Below, piece by piece: positions 11,573 to 22,910 of a stretch of 64,000 bases of DNA (positions are counted from its first letter, which is position 1; each line of letters opens with the position of its first letter). Origin of the DNA: Neurospora intermedia (taxonomy: Eukaryota; Ascomycota; Sordariomycetes; Sordariales; Sordariaceae); the NCBI GenBank assembly GCA_037102815.1, contig BTPP01000008.1:1116001-1180000 (forward strand), read 5' to 3'. Under the pieces are notes generated by a model. The model was not told the origin of the DNA. It searched no databases and saw nothing but the letters and a program-made list of their open reading frames with translations. A program made the translations under genes and the position numbers.

Positions 11573-12490
11573 CTAGAGTCTGCCGCAGCGCAGCCAAGGT
11601 GTGTGATGGAAATTCTCAGCCTTCTTATTTGTGTTAGGCACGCCCATGCGTTTGTTGTTGGCCTCCTCTTCCCACATGCGTGTTGCTGCCTGCCACTGTT
11701 TCTCCTTGAGGGAAGTGTAGAAGGGCAGGTGGTCGACGGTGTTGGCGAGGATCACGGTGGTGTTCCTCCAGATCTGACCGGGAATTTTGAGCCACTTGTT
11801 GCGGGGTTTGTCTTCTGAGTTTTCCGGGTCATTCGTGGAAATGTGTTTGGTGTTTTCCTCCTCGTGCTCTGTTGAAGCCGAAGACGAGCCCTGTTCACTC
11901 GTCTGCTGGTTTTCTTGTATGTCTTGCATAGATGTTGTCGCGTCCACCTCTTCTTGCTGCTCAGGGGCGGGCAACTGCCAATGTTCCGATCTGTTCCGAG
12001 TTCTTCGACCATTCCTCTTGCTGTCCAGGATCCTGATCAAGTCGGACAGCATGCGATTTCGTGAATTTGAAGGTTCGTTCATACCAACCTCACTGAGCAA
12101 CATGGGCTCCCTAGAGTCGGTTTTGGTGATGTAGCTTACGGCAGAGATTGGAGCGACGGCAGTGATTGGATTCAGTCCCAGTCGCTTTTTGGGTTTCGCC
12201 TCGGCGAGCTTGTCAATTATAGACATCGCGTGGAGGTCATCTTGGTCGATTTTGGCCGGAATTGGTTGCGGCACAGCAAAGGTGACTCGCTTTTGCTTCC
12301 TTATCTCGCCATTTGGAAGGGTAGGTCCAAGCTTAGTAGTGGTGGGCTGCTCCTTTTTCTTCAGTATTCCCTTGGTCAGAAGAGGTCCGGAGCTTCTGTC
12401 ATGCATGTCCTCATTTTCCTCTTCCCACACAGGGGCGTGCTCGCCGGTGTTAACACGCCTCATGGTGTAAATGATTTCAGGAAGCGGCAT
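11573..12490 (-). CDS. Uncharacterised protein with paired SILK and RVxF PP1-docking motifs
   Basis: A single open frame of 305 codons starts at the ATG 12488-12490 (context GAAGATGCC) and ends in TAG at 11573-11575. The frame is open a further 47 codons upstream but without an ATG. I recognise no family. Residues 41-44 read GILK and residues 68-71 read RVTF in the context KQKRVTFAVP. GILK matches the SILK motif [GS]IL[RK] and RVTF the RVxF motif. These two motifs, in this order, are how inhibitor-2, RepoMan and similar regulators dock on the catalytic subunit of protein phosphatase 1. The rest is charged and low complexity (Glu, Gln, Ser, Asn), predicted disordered, as in known PP1 regulators. 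Function as a PP1 partner is inference from the motifs. Confidence 0.65.
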   Translation of the reverse strand: MPLPEIIYTMRRVNTGEHAPVWEEENEDMHDRSSGPLLTKGILKKKEQPTTTKLGPTLPNGEIRKQKRVTFAVPQPIPAKIDQDDLHAMSIIDKLAEAKPKKRLGLNPITAVAPISAVSYITKTDSREPMLLSEVGMNEPSNSRNRMLSDLIRILDSKRNGRRTRNRSEHWQLPAPEQQEEVDATTSMQDIQENQQTSEQGSSSASTEHEEENTKHISTNDPENSEDKPRNKWLKIPGQIWRNTTVILANTVDHLPFYTSLKEKQWQAATRMWEEEANNKRMGVPNTNKKAENFHHTPWLRCGRL

Positions 12491-13798
12491 CTTCTCTGGA
12501 AGCTTCTTTTGATGTATTCGTGTTCTTGTGCTCTGAATAGCTTCGCGGTGCTGTGGTCTTGGGTGGATTTGTGTTGATCCGCGGTAACTCCCTGCAGTAA
12601 CTCGGTCAAAATGTTGAACATAATATGACAAAAGGTCTTCGAACTAACATACCTCAAAATGTTGGATTTGTTGGCTGGGCACAATCTTGGCCACGTAGCA
12701 TGAATGAGGAAGAGGTGTTTCAACTTCGCAGAAGACGATATGAGAACCAGGATAGAACGGCGAGATTTTGGGAGATGAATACTGGGAAGCACAAACACAT
12801 TCAAAGGGAGGGGAAAGGAAGGTTTTATAGGGTCTCTCGGAGAATACGTGAGAGCATATTCGTGTCCTTTACGCAAGTCCGGCAAGTCCTGCTGTGTGAG
12901 CTACTGTTTGAGCTGCGATGCATCTATACGCATTCTCAACTTCGGAGCTTACTTGTCCTAACATCCAACCAACTGCGCGTCACGGACCCGTCCCAAATCA
13001 AGAGAAAACCAGCAATATCCTATCCACGCATACTGTCATCAGAGATACTTGCCTAATATGACGGACGGTGCAGGTAACAATCCTATAAAGGTGTCTTTCT
13101 GTCCTCCTGGCTGCCATCCATATGCATTGTTCACCACGCTGGTGTATATGAGGTAGAACTTACAAGCCACTCGGACCAAGCCATAAACAAGGAACAAGAC
13201 AGATATGATGCACGTACACTTGGAAAGGTTCAGTATAAAGCATGAGTCAGATAGCTGCACAAGTAAGGATATGCAGGTATAAATAGACTGCAAATACTCT
13301 TGCGTTCCACCCCTTTCCGCTCCAGACTTATCATCCTGATGGTGTTACCACTCGAAAAGGGAGGAACAAAAAAAACAAAACGCTGGCAATGCCTTGAGAT
13401 TTTCCAGTCTGCATATTCGCGAGTTCCTACACTGTTGAAAGTGGGGACCATTTTTGGATCCCTAAATTCCACTTCCAGCCTACACAGTCCGGTAGTCAAC
13501 TGCCACCACGCCCCTTCCCCGTTCACTCTCCTCACCTCAAGCACACCTTCCTCCGCCCTTTCAATACCGAAGCGCCCGCAACTATTCCCTTCCAACCATC
13601 ACATGCTTTCTGCCACTTCTTTCTTGCATGTCGCTCGTGTTCGCCGGAACCGACACGGGCCTCGGCTCTTCTCAGCCCTCATAGAGGTGCTACGCGTCAG
13701 GTCTACGCCGTGCCTCCGCTGACGCCGCCAATGACCGACGACCTCCGCACTTATACCTGCACTCGTCGGCATACGCAACTAAGTGGCCGCTCCATAGT

Positions 13799-13883
13799 CG
13801 TTGCACTTCACACGAACCTTCAGTACCAGCACAAGCCCTCCTAGGACGTCCTGTTGGTTTTGGGTTGCAGGATTTCCAAGCCG
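13799..13883 (+). repeat. Diverged direct repeat, copy A
   Basis: This 85-bp stretch aligns with 14780-14865. Shared blocks include CCAGCACAAG, CTCCTAG, TGGTT, GTTGCAG and TTCCAA or its variant, at roughly two-thirds identity by eye. Origin unknown. Confidence 0.5.
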
Positions 13884-14022
13884 TTTTGGGCTCGAATTTT
13901 TTTCTCGTCATGTCTGGTTACCAATAATCTGGCTGCTCGGCTTTGTTTGGGGAAATGTCGTGTTGAGAGAATTTGGTGGCGTAGACACGAGAAGATGTAT
14001 CACGGCTGGCGAGTGATGGACG

Positions 14023-14442
14023 ATGCAATGGGGAGTGATGAGCCCCTCGAAAGAGGGGGTTCCGTGGTTGGTGTACATGATCATCGGCGCCAAAGCAGAG
14101 ATTGGTACATTTGGGCACCATATCACTGTGGTTAACGGTTGGAGTCAGTGTGTCAACCACTGCTCGCGGTCTCCAACCGTATCTGGAAGCGTTCACAACT
14201 CAGCATCAGGCCGCACAGCCTCCTATGTGGTTTACGAAAATCATGACTTGATAGCCGAGGAACGGCCGCTATCTTGTGACGAAGGCCTGATGAAGAAAAA
14301 CATTTACTTTTGTCCTCGGGAAGGAACTTTCATCCCAGAACACCGACATAGGGTAGAGGTAGGAAATAATTTGATTATTCAGATTATCAGAAGACTCCTC
14401 GCACGCAAAACCCATAATCGATGCAAAGACTACTTGCTTTGA
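14023..14442 (+). CDS. Doubtful 139-codon frame between two diverged repeats
   Basis: An ATG-initiated frame of 139 codons with no recognised domain, no clear signal peptide and no obvious introns. It is listed only because no better gene explains this stretch and it lies exactly between two diverged repeat copies. Chance is a reasonable explanation. Confidence 0.15.
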   Translation: MQWGVMSPSKEGVPWLVYMIIGAKAEIGTFGHHITVVNGWSQCVNHCSRSPTVSGSVHNSASGRTASYVVYENHDLIAEERPLSCDEGLMKKNIYFCPREGTFIPEHRHRVEVGNNLIIQIIRRLLARKTHNRCKDYLL

Positions 14443-14779
14443 TTAGGCTTATGCTCCTTATTTATACGCTACGGTACCGTGTAGGATGCCTTTCATCACT
14501 TCAGGCTCCAAAATCCCCGTTTTCCACGAAGCTAACACAAAGGTTGCCACCCACAATCGGCCTTGATTAACTTCCAGCTACCAGCATACCCCCTTCGCGC
14601 CACTATCAGATCGCTCCCTAGCGAGCGCCCTGAAGATCAACCCTTGATCTCCCGTATGCTGCTGCACTCCCTTCGAACGTATATCCGCTACTCCGAGTTT
14701 TAGCAATCTACCCCTCCGGACGGCCCCAAACTCGGTGCGATCACAGATGACGCGGTCCCCTATGTGTCCTTGCCACACT

Positions 14780-14865
14780 CGCTGCATTTGGAATGAATCT
14801 TGCAAAACCAGCACAAGTGCTCCTAGTACGAGTTACTGGTTCGGCAGTTGCAGCATCTCCAACCG
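14780..14865 (+). repeat. Diverged direct repeat, copy B
   Basis: Second copy of the 85-bp sequence at 13799-13883, about 0.98 kb further right and in the same orientation. Confidence 0.5.
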
Positions 14866-15759
14866 GATTCCGACATCTTGCTTCTTCTTCTTCTTTTGAC
14901 TTCTTGTTGGATCAACTGGGCTGGCTGATTATTACTTTGATAGCACTAAGGTTGTGCCAATCTTGAGGTCCCGGTGCGAAATATTATTCGAGTGCGATGT
15001 GGAAAGAAAAGAGGCAATTGGTAGGTTGTACCAAAGAGCGAATGTTGAGGTTGATATACAAGCTACCTCTACTCGAATTCGGTCAAGACACTCCATGGGA
15101 ACTATCACAGCACGCTGACCAACGGTCGGAAGGGGTACATTGGCCACTGCTTAGATGCCGTTGGCCATCTTGCATGGTGTTTTCCATGATAATCACAGCC
15201 TGGCCCCTGACCTCTACACTGTGTTGAACCTACATCAGTACCCGATGAAATGGCCTTGTGAATCACAGGTACGTTGCCAAAGGAACCAGTTCAGTGCTTC
15301 AAACAAATGGTAGGTCACAGGTGAACAGTATCGTCAATTTGAATCATTTTTCGGGAGAATACGAGTTCGTAAGGCCACCTATTAGGTTTCTAATGGAGAT
15401 ACAGTTCAAACCACCTTCCGGCACCCTCATTATTTGAACCTTCGCAAACCAAAATGGCTTATCATGTTTCTCCGTCCTTGTTATCCACAATCAGTCTCGA
15501 CACATGAATACTTCTTGGCCGCTACCGACCCCCCAACACATCCAGTTCCATGATCCGCAATGTCTCATACTTTCCAGCCCAGCATCCTCAAGACCAGTAC
15601 ACCCCCTCCATGCCCTCTTTTTCCTTTCCCATATACACCCTCCTGATCTCCTCCCCAACAAGCCACTCCCGTCATGATCGACTTCCTCTCCAGCATCACC
15701 CTCAAGTTGTCATCCGGCTCTTCTACCTATTCACATCTTGTTCGCATCCTCGTCCTCGT

Positions 15760-15762
<3 letters not shown>

Positions 15763-15819
<57 letters not shown>
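15763..15819. repeat. (CA)28 microsatellite
   Basis: An uninterrupted CA dinucleotide run of about 57 bp ending 36 bp from the stop codon of the minus-strand gene at 15856. It would lie in that gene's 3' untranslated region as GT repeats. Confidence 0.95.
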
Positions 15820-15820
<1 letters not shown>

Positions 15821-15855
15821 AACGCCCTTGACATATCCCATACCTCCTCCTACAC

Positions 15856-16956
15856 CTAGCACAATGAAATCCCCAACTTTTTATTGTTGGAAGCGCAGTC
15901 ACAGCATTCCCAACTCTCGTCCTGGTCGAGATAAGAGATGTCAAAGATGAGGGGTACGACGCAGCGGGTGCAGCAAGAGGGGGAGGAGGAGGAGGAGGCG
16001 GGGTCTGCTGCAGCTTTCGATGTGGTTGATGCACGAGATGAGTGGTCACGGTAGGCGTCGGCGGCCCATGAATCAATGAGTGAAGTCGGTGCAGTCGGTG
16101 AGCGCAGGAGAGGCGAGGGGAGCGGGTCTGTCTTGGAGCTGGCTATGGTCATCGCTTTCATTACAGCGCCGGTGCTGGCTTCGGCTTCAAAACCGCCGCC
16201 AGCTCCAAGAGAAATGCCAGCGACAGCGCTGTCGTTGCGGGTGGGGGAACATTCTCTCTGTGGTGATGATGACGAGTTGGACAAAGAGGATGCCAGGGAA
16301 GGAAATGCCTGGAACGGCTTCCGTGAGCAGTAGGCGGGGCAAGCGTAGTATACCGGTTGAGATTCGCGGATAGGGTGCGACTGATGTTGTTGATTAGGGA
16401 TGCTCGGGCGGTGCCTTTTGTCGTATTGGTAGTCTTGAGGGTCAAAAGGTTCTGCGATGAGTGACGCTGGAGGAGATAGGGGTGAGTGGTCATGTTCCTC
16501 GCATGAGTCTGGCCATGCGGCCGGGGGAGGATCAAGGGTTTGACTTTCAGCAGAGACGAGCCCGTTGGAGGCAGCTAATATTCCGAAATTATGGAAATTT
16601 CGAAGAGACTCGAGGCCCCGACTTGTTCTTGTTGCTCCGGGTCTGTTAGTCGGAAAGGTGATCGGATGCTCTGTGATAGTGGGTGAGACTAGTGGTTCAA
16701 CGATCGGAGATGGCTTGAGCAGTCCTGTCAAGAGAGAAGGTTTCGAATTTTGGTTGAACTGTTTCCTCTCTGCTGCAAGAAGTCTGGAGATATCTGATAT
16801 GCCTCCTTTGGGACAACTGAATTCCGCCATTGGCCGCCGAGAGAAGCTTATCACACGAGGCAAGGGGCTGTCACACGATTCCGTCTCAGTGTCCTCCCAG
16901 ACGTTTGCGTAGCTTGGTTCTGCCTCGTTCTGGGGGTTGGATGATGAAAAGGTCAT
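15856..16956 (-). CDS. Uncharacterised Ser/Pro-rich protein with a Cys-rich C-terminus
   Basis: A single 366-codon frame starts at the ATG 16954-16956; the frame extends 11 codons further upstream without an ATG. I recognise no family. Most of the protein is rich in Ser, Pro, Ala and Asn and probably disordered. The last 45 residues contain a compact Cys cluster, CCTRC followed about 20 residues later by WECCDC, with a hydrophobic VVPLIF stretch between. That could bind zinc or form a small folded tail. The length of the frame and its distinct C-terminal end argue for a real gene. No upstream exon was needed. Confidence 0.55.
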   Translation of the reverse strand: MTFSSSNPQNEAEPSYANVWEDTETESCDSPLPRVISFSRRPMAEFSCPKGGISDISRLLAAERKQFNQNSKPSLLTGLLKPSPIVEPLVSPTITEHPITFPTNRPGATRTSRGLESLRNFHNFGILAASNGLVSAESQTLDPPPAAWPDSCEEHDHSPLSPPASLIAEPFDPQDYQYDKRHRPSIPNQQHQSHPIRESQPVYYACPAYCSRKPFQAFPSLASSLSNSSSSPQRECSPTRNDSAVAGISLGAGGGFEAEASTGAVMKAMTIASSKTDPLPSPLLRSPTAPTSLIDSWAADAYRDHSSRASTTSKAAADPASSSSSPSCCTRCVVPLIFDISYLDQDESWECCDCASNNKKLGISLC

Positions 16957-17798
16957 GGTCTTTAACGTGGCGTTGTTCTGGATCGGCAATCGTGCTGTGC
17001 TTGGTCGGCGTTGATTTGAAAGTAGACCTCAAACATGATGACGGATGAAGTTAGAGGAGGGGCGGCATTTTCTTATACATGGCGCGATGCATCCTACGCG
17101 TTCTTCGCCTGTTGCATATTGCAAGGCAGTGCCCGTGCAGTACGCGATTCCTCAAACACACCATCCGCGAGCCAAAATCGATGCAAAGTGGTCCTAGTGG
17201 ATTAATCGTACAGCTGTTCTTGGGGCAAAGTGCCGGCGTCATGCATGTGGTAGCTGCTGAGTGGGGGAAATGTTCATTGAACAATGGCTTAACGTCGAAA
17301 ACACAGCCTTGGAGGCAGAAAGCTGTCGTAATATCAGGTAAAGAATTACTCCTGTAATGCTGGGTAGAGTGACGAATGGGACTGGATAAAGGTGCTGGAG
17401 TGATAACAGCCACCGAGATCGTCTGAGTACATGGAAGAAGACCTCATTTCTCCCAGAAGATAATGTTGCACCATGCCGACAGATTGCAGGAACGATTATC
17501 GAATGTAAACACCAGGAATAGGTATCTTGACTGACAATGCCAGGAAAACAAGGAGAACAAAAAGAAAGAAAAAAGAAAAAAAAAAATCCGTGATACAGAC
17601 GAGCCAACTCGCCAGCCCAAACCTGTCTCAAACCCAATTACTATACCCTACCAACGCCATCAATCACTGATACTTTCCTGCAGTATGATATCGTACGGCC
17701 GGTGTTAAATCTTTCGATGACACATCCCTTTGTATGATACCCGACTCCAACCTGATCCAAGCCATGTCTTCTACGTGACGCCTGCGCCACTCCGTTCC
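16957..17798. other. Intergenic region upstream of the Ser/Pro-rich gene and downstream of the sirtuin
   Basis: About 840 bp holding the promoter of the minus-strand gene starting at 16956 and the 3' flank of the sirtuin gene. An A/AAG-rich purine run lies at about 17558-17587. No gene seen. Confidence 0.5.
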
Positions 17799-18993
17799 TC
17801 AAGCGCCGGAAACCTTGACCTCCTCTGTCAACGTTGTTGTTTCGATACTCTCCTTAACCGAGGCAGATTCGCTCTGCTGCACTTCCTGCTGAGTTGCCGT
17901 AATTGATTCTTTCTCTGCAACAGCCTCAGGACTAGGCGAACTACTGCCGCTGCTGTTCACGTCGTGCACATGCAGTACCTTATCGACATCATGAACCAGC
18001 TGCGAGACCTCATCATGGAGCTCGACCTGGCGTTTTGACGAACCCTCCAACTGCCTGTCCGCCTCCTCATCGCCTACCAGCTTCCTCCACTCGGCCTCCA
18101 GCTCCTCACCCCACCCGAGCGCGTTAGCCAGCTGCCGCACACCAGTGTCGCAGTCTCCGAGGACAAGGACGTCATCGGGTTGAGAGCCCAGAGACCCTAC
18201 GCGTTCCATGTTGAACAAGACGCGAGGAACTTCGAAGGGGGCAAGATCGGGAAGACCGGCGAAGGGATGGACGGTTAAGCTGGTGCCGAGAACGAGGATC
18301 AGATCAGCTTCCTCGGCCATGTGCCTCCTGTCGAAGAACAGGGAGGGCAGGTTCTCGTGGAAGAAGACGATGTCGGGCTTGACCAGACCGTTACACTTTT
18401 CGCAGTGTGGGACCTCGGCACGGCTGACATGTTCGCGCATCTTATCGTCCGGGTAGGGCGTCTTGCAATCGATGCAGCGTTGGGAAGCGAAGCTGCCGTG
18501 GGCCTCGACGATTAGGTCGGCGGGGACACCGGCGGCGCGCTCCAGACAGTCAATGTTTTGCGTGAAGAGCTGGTACAGGAGGCCCTTGGTGGCGAGGAGG
18601 CTGATGAAGACATGCGAGATGGTAGGGTGGAATTTGCCTGGATAGAGGTCCTTTGCGAGCACGTAGAATGGCTTGGGGTTTTCCTTGAAAAAAGGCAAGC
18701 TGAAGACATCTTCGGGCTCCTCAAGTTCCAAGGCGGCCAAGTTGGCGTAGAGGCCAGTCTCGGGAGAGCGGAAGTCAGGAACTGCAAACGCCGGTGAGCA
18801 AAAAGGAACGGAAAATCTGGCAGAAATGGGAACCCAACTTACTGCCAGCAGCAGTCGAAATACCTGCGCCCGTTAAGACAACAACCTTGCGAGCTTTGCC
18901 GGACTTGATGTAGTCGGCAACCGCGGGCAGGCTACGCTCTGAGAGGTTCTCAGGCTTAGTCGTTTCAGGAACGGCAGAAACTTCTTGACCCAT
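17799..18993 (-). CDS. hst2: NAD-dependent protein deacetylase, Hst2/SIRT2 class
   Basis: Exon 1 is 18843-18993 and exon 2 is 17799-18781, around a 61-nt intron (18782-18842), giving 377 residues. The start MGQEVS has a good AAAATGG context; an open frame continues upstream but its sequence is Lys-rich and unlike sirtuins. Conserved motifs are GAGIST (42-47), PDFRSPETGLY, TQNID (124-128), the catalytic His145 in EAHGSF, and the zinc Cys pairs C153/C156 and C177/C180. GTSLTVHPFAGL follows, as in SIRT2. Class I sirtuins remove acetyl groups from histone and other lysines using NAD+. The C-terminal 110 residues are acidic and low complexity and may regulate localisation; Hst2 is largely cytoplasmic in yeast. 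The symbol is the yeast ortholog name. Confidence 0.92.
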
Positions 18994-19968
18994 TTTCCTT
19001 CGTGGCTTCTTTTGCTTCTTGGGTTTTTTGGGTTTCTTGTAGGTTTTCCCACCGACGGCAAAATCGTCAAAGCCGACACAGTCGTCGTCGTTTTGGTAGT
19101 CCGCGAGTGTTCCTTTGGCGCTGAGGCCGTGATTCCCGTGTCGGCCTATTTTGACGAATTTCCGGCGATAAAAGTGTGAGATACGAACAAACGGTCGATC
19201 TTTTTCTTGTAAGAATGGATGTGTAGCTTTGATGGGACTGAGCGTGATATTTCGCCGTGTTGAATGAATGTGAGTAAAAACACAGACAAATGATGGAATG
19301 AAATCCAAAGTGTGATGTTCAAGTTGATGGAAAAGGCGACAACGAGGCTCCAGCTGAGGTTACAGTGAACGTCGGGCCTGGGCTTGGTTTACATCATCCA
19401 CTGGCGGGTTTGTCAGGTCCCCGAAACAAACGAGACACATCGACTGACTAGTCCGGCACGGGGCGGGGACGGGACCTCCCTCCTCTTAGGTATCGCCCGC
19501 CGTAGACCGGTCGGCTTGCAAATTTCTGACAGCGGGGAATTGTGGAGACACGGCGCCTCCAGCCAGGGGCACAGAAGGCACAGGGCAGGCAACCACAGCC
19601 CTACCGATTGGTGAAGACCCCTGGGCAATCGTTCTGGCGCAGAGCATTTGTCACCTACCCTGCACTTTTACAGTACAGCTCAAAGGCACATACTGGAACA
19701 ATACATTATATTAGAGCAAAGCTGCCGTCAAGTATAGTAACACACTAGCAGCTAGACTTCTTTTGAACCGCCATTTGATTACATTATTGATTACTATCTA
19801 GTCGAAGGTCCATTGTAAAGAAGAACCGCCGGAAAGTAGACGGTCCAGCAGCTATCACGTCGACGTTCAAAAAAAACCACATTACACACGTGAACCGAAG
19901 CCAGTCTAAGAAAAAAACAAAAAGGCAGAAAAAACAGAGATATCATCATACAACTCAATCCATGACAC
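18994..19968. other. Intergenic region between the sirtuin and the ankyrin gene
   Basis: About 975 bp containing the sirtuin promoter and the 3' flank of the ankyrin gene. An in-frame extension upstream of the sirtuin start reaches 19308 but is probably untranslated leader. No other gene seen. Confidence 0.5.
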
Positions 19969-22357
19969 TCACTCATCCCCCATCACAACCCCCGTCTCCA
20001 AGTACAGCACCACCTCCGCATGCCTCCCCACCCTCCTCATAGCCTCCGTCATCGGCATATATCCCTTAACACTCATCCTCTGAATCGCCAAATCCAACGG
20101 CGTCTGTCCTGTACGATTCATTGTCCGCTGCAATCCCTGATCATGAGTGCACAGCACCACCACGGCACTCAGCAATCCCAGTTCGGCCGCGTGGTGCAAA
20201 GCGTTGTTGCCGTCGATGTCGACTAGCTCCGGCCGCGCGCCGTGCGCGAGCAGGAGGTGGAGGCATTCCCTTAGTATGTCTGGTGGTTGTGACGGATAGT
20301 GGGGGTGGTAATGGTTGCCCCAGGCGAAACCGCGGAGGAGAGTCATGAGGGGAGTGCGGAAGTATGGGAGGTCGCGGTTGTTGAGGTCTTCGGGGACGTC
20401 GCCCGCGAGGGCGAGGGCGAGGACTTGGGGAAAGGATAGGCTGGTGGTGGTAGCTGTAGTGGTGAGTGTAGGGGATCTTTGGTCCTGGTTGACTGCCATG
20501 GTGGCGCTGGGTTCGATGACGTCGACGTCAAGGTCGAGGAAGCTGGTGTCGCCGAAGGACGGGGGTGGGGGAGTGGCGGAGGGATGGGTGTAATAGCAGA
20601 GGTTTTCGGTGGTGGGCGGACACAGGTTGCGCCCGACGTTGAGGGAGGCGACGATTTGGTGGAGGTTGTTGCGGCCCTGAGGGTTGACGGGGACGTGGGC
20701 GAAGAGGGAAGGGGGTCTGATCCAGACGGTACGGTAGGCTGTGCCGTAGCGGGCGAGGAAGTAGTCACAGTAGGCTGAGGCAGCTTCGAGTTGGGAGGGG
20801 TCGGGGATGAGGCTGTTGCCTTCGATAACGTTCAGACGAGCTCGGATAGCTTGAATTAGAGGCGGTTGAGGGGTATGATGAGGGTTGAGGCTGGGGCTGG
20901 AGGGGTGCCTGAGGAGAAAGAGGCGAGTGGCTTCGGGAAGGTAGGAGAAGATGGTTTCGAGGGCCTCAATAGTGAAGTCGACACGAGCCATAAGGCGCTC
21001 GATGAAGGTCATGCCGGAAGAGTCCAGTTGACAGAAATTGAACTCGCGGTCAACGAGATATCTCGTGAAGTGAGCGAGTCCGTTAATGTCAAGTGATCTA
21101 GGGTTGAGCAGGTGAAGGAAGAGTTCATTAAGGTGGTTCGGCGTATTGAGGGTTACCGTTGTCGACATCGCCATGATCCGGAAGAGGACAGGCCCAGGAG
21201 CTATCCATCGGGCGGCAACATGAAGTGCGGTGTTTCCCAACCCGTCCTGGTCATTCACTTCCTCGGCGGCGCAGACAAAGGTATCGGCCGATCGGTTGCC
21301 AAAACACACCGCACTGATGCGCTTGTGGATGCACCATGCCTTTTTGCTGCAACAGTGTTTGAGAAGCTCTTGATTTGCCCGGCTGTCAGCGTTTTGCGCA
21401 TACTTGTCGCTATAATCTATTGGGTCTTCAGGAGACGTGGCCTTGCCCTCTGGAAGTGTAGGCTTCTTCTTCCCACGTCCTTCATATAGCGTAGCGGATG
21501 AGTTCGACCTAGATAAGAACGATCGCTGGTTCCAGTGGGGAGAGGCACAAGAAGAGGCGTTACTACTCGAACATATGGAAAGTCCGCTCAAGAGACTAAC
21601 GACGTCGGCCAAGAACGACGAAGTGCGTCCCGGAAGCTTCACCCTCAAACTTTCCACCCGACTGCATCGCCTCTCCTTGATGGTCTTGGAGTTGTGCTTG
21701 AAAATCCTTCCTGTCGATGCTGGTACCTCAAGGGCAGACATGCCGGCTTCTGGCGAGTCGAAGCTTGTTGCTGTGGAGGAACCTGGTGGTATCGAGCTTA
21801 GGTCGCTTGCACTCGCCTTCTCCAACCCCAAATGGTGCGATATGCTGAGCTGGGTCATCTCTCGCCCCAAACGCTTCGTCGGACAGCTGGTTCCAGGGGA
21901 CTGCTGCCACCATCTAGACGGGTTCTTGGCCAGAAGAATGGCACAGTCAGTCTCGTCTCCCTTTGATGGATCCGAAACCGGACGACCATCCCTCATGGAC
22001 CTCAGATAGGCCAGTCGCCTTTCCATCGACGTTCGGCTTTTGGGCCTCCTCTGACGGTAAGACTTTGACAGAAGCTCGTTAAGCAGACATTGTGTATGTC
22101 GAAGCCTGTAAGTTGCAGTCAGTACTGGTGGTCATGGGCAGGACAAGGGTGGATATGTCCTACTTTGGTTGGAATGGCCCTTCGGCAAGAAGGTCAAGGA
22201 TCTCCTTCAACGACAGGCCCGACTCGGGAGTACAGAGATACAGCCGGAGAAGTTTCCTCTTTCGTGATGGCGTCCAGTCGATCGCCGGCCGTCCCCTTCT
22301 CCGGACTTGAGACTCGCCCGTTGGTTTTGTGATCTTTCCATCTTTTGTTCGGGGCAT
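19969..22357 (-). CDS. Ankyrin-repeat protein with an N-terminal basic Clr5-like domain
   Basis: Exon 1 (22164-22357, ATG at 22355) and exon 2 (19969-22105) join across a 58-nt intron to 776 residues. The N-terminal 90 residues (RRRGRPAIDWTPSRKRKLLR and onward through a SLKEILDLL helix to QRRPKS) resemble the short basic Clr5-type domain found before ankyrin repeats in many fungal proteins; this assignment is tentative. Residues 90-300 are Ser-rich. Ankyrin repeats are visible in NDQDGLGNTALHVAARW and near the C-terminus in DIDGNNALHHAAELGLLSAV and GQTPLDLAIQRM. The middle is divergent and may hold degenerate repeats. No enzymatic domain was seen. Such proteins are frequent and poorly characterised in Sordariomycetes; function unknown. 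Confidence 0.75.
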
Positions 22358-22910
22358 GGTGGCTTATTCTGTTTAACTTTCCTTATGGACGTTAGATCAG
22401 CAAACAACTTGAGGAGTAGAGGCCTCGAAGGGAGGGCCAGAGGGGAACATGATATACACATGCGCAACCATCCGAGAGACTATTCGAATCAAATCGACTA
22501 AGCCTTCTCCGGAGGCTCAAATTAAGCCATCGTTTAAGCCAGACCGTTATTTCGTGGGGCGAGAGTGTGGTCCAACGTCCCCGGTCGCAGATCTTTGATA
22601 ACGAGTCCAGGAGGACGTCATGCTACCGGTATTGAAGGGAGACGAGCCTCGACATTCGATGATCTCCCCACAAACTGTCCGAACATATCAAGGCCCCGGC
22701 TCATGACAAGCAGTGGAAATGGGTGTTGGGTACTCTGGAATACGATCAGATGGGAGTAACTGGTGCCATTTTCGGACCGTTGCGGTGTCAAACACAGTCT
22801 GCTTGCCTTGAAGGGCCAATCCGTCAATGAAGCCAAGCTGCAGCCAGTCGTCTCAACCGGGAAGAGATGTCTGGGGTGTCTCTCCATAATGGTGTAGATA
22901 GCACGCTTGC

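Larger units (their letters stand above)
12491..15855. other. 3.4-kb intergenic region with diverged repeats and a CA microsatellite
   Basis: It lies between two minus-strand genes, so it holds the promoter of the PP1-motif gene at its left and the 3' flank of the gene ending at 15856 at its right. It contains two diverged copies of an 85-bp sequence, a CA microsatellite and one 139-codon frame of doubtful status. Nothing else is supported. Confidence 0.5.

Noticed and set aside
12491-12631. 47-codon upstream extension of the PP1-motif protein
   Set aside because: The frame is open but begins with TTG, not ATG; the first ATG is at 12490.
15550-15950. Frames with long Thr-His repeats
   Set aside because: They are translations of the CA microsatellite.
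18994-19308. N-terminal extension of the sirtuin
   Set aside because: The extension is Lys-rich and unlike Hst2 proteins, while the ATG at 18993 has a better context.
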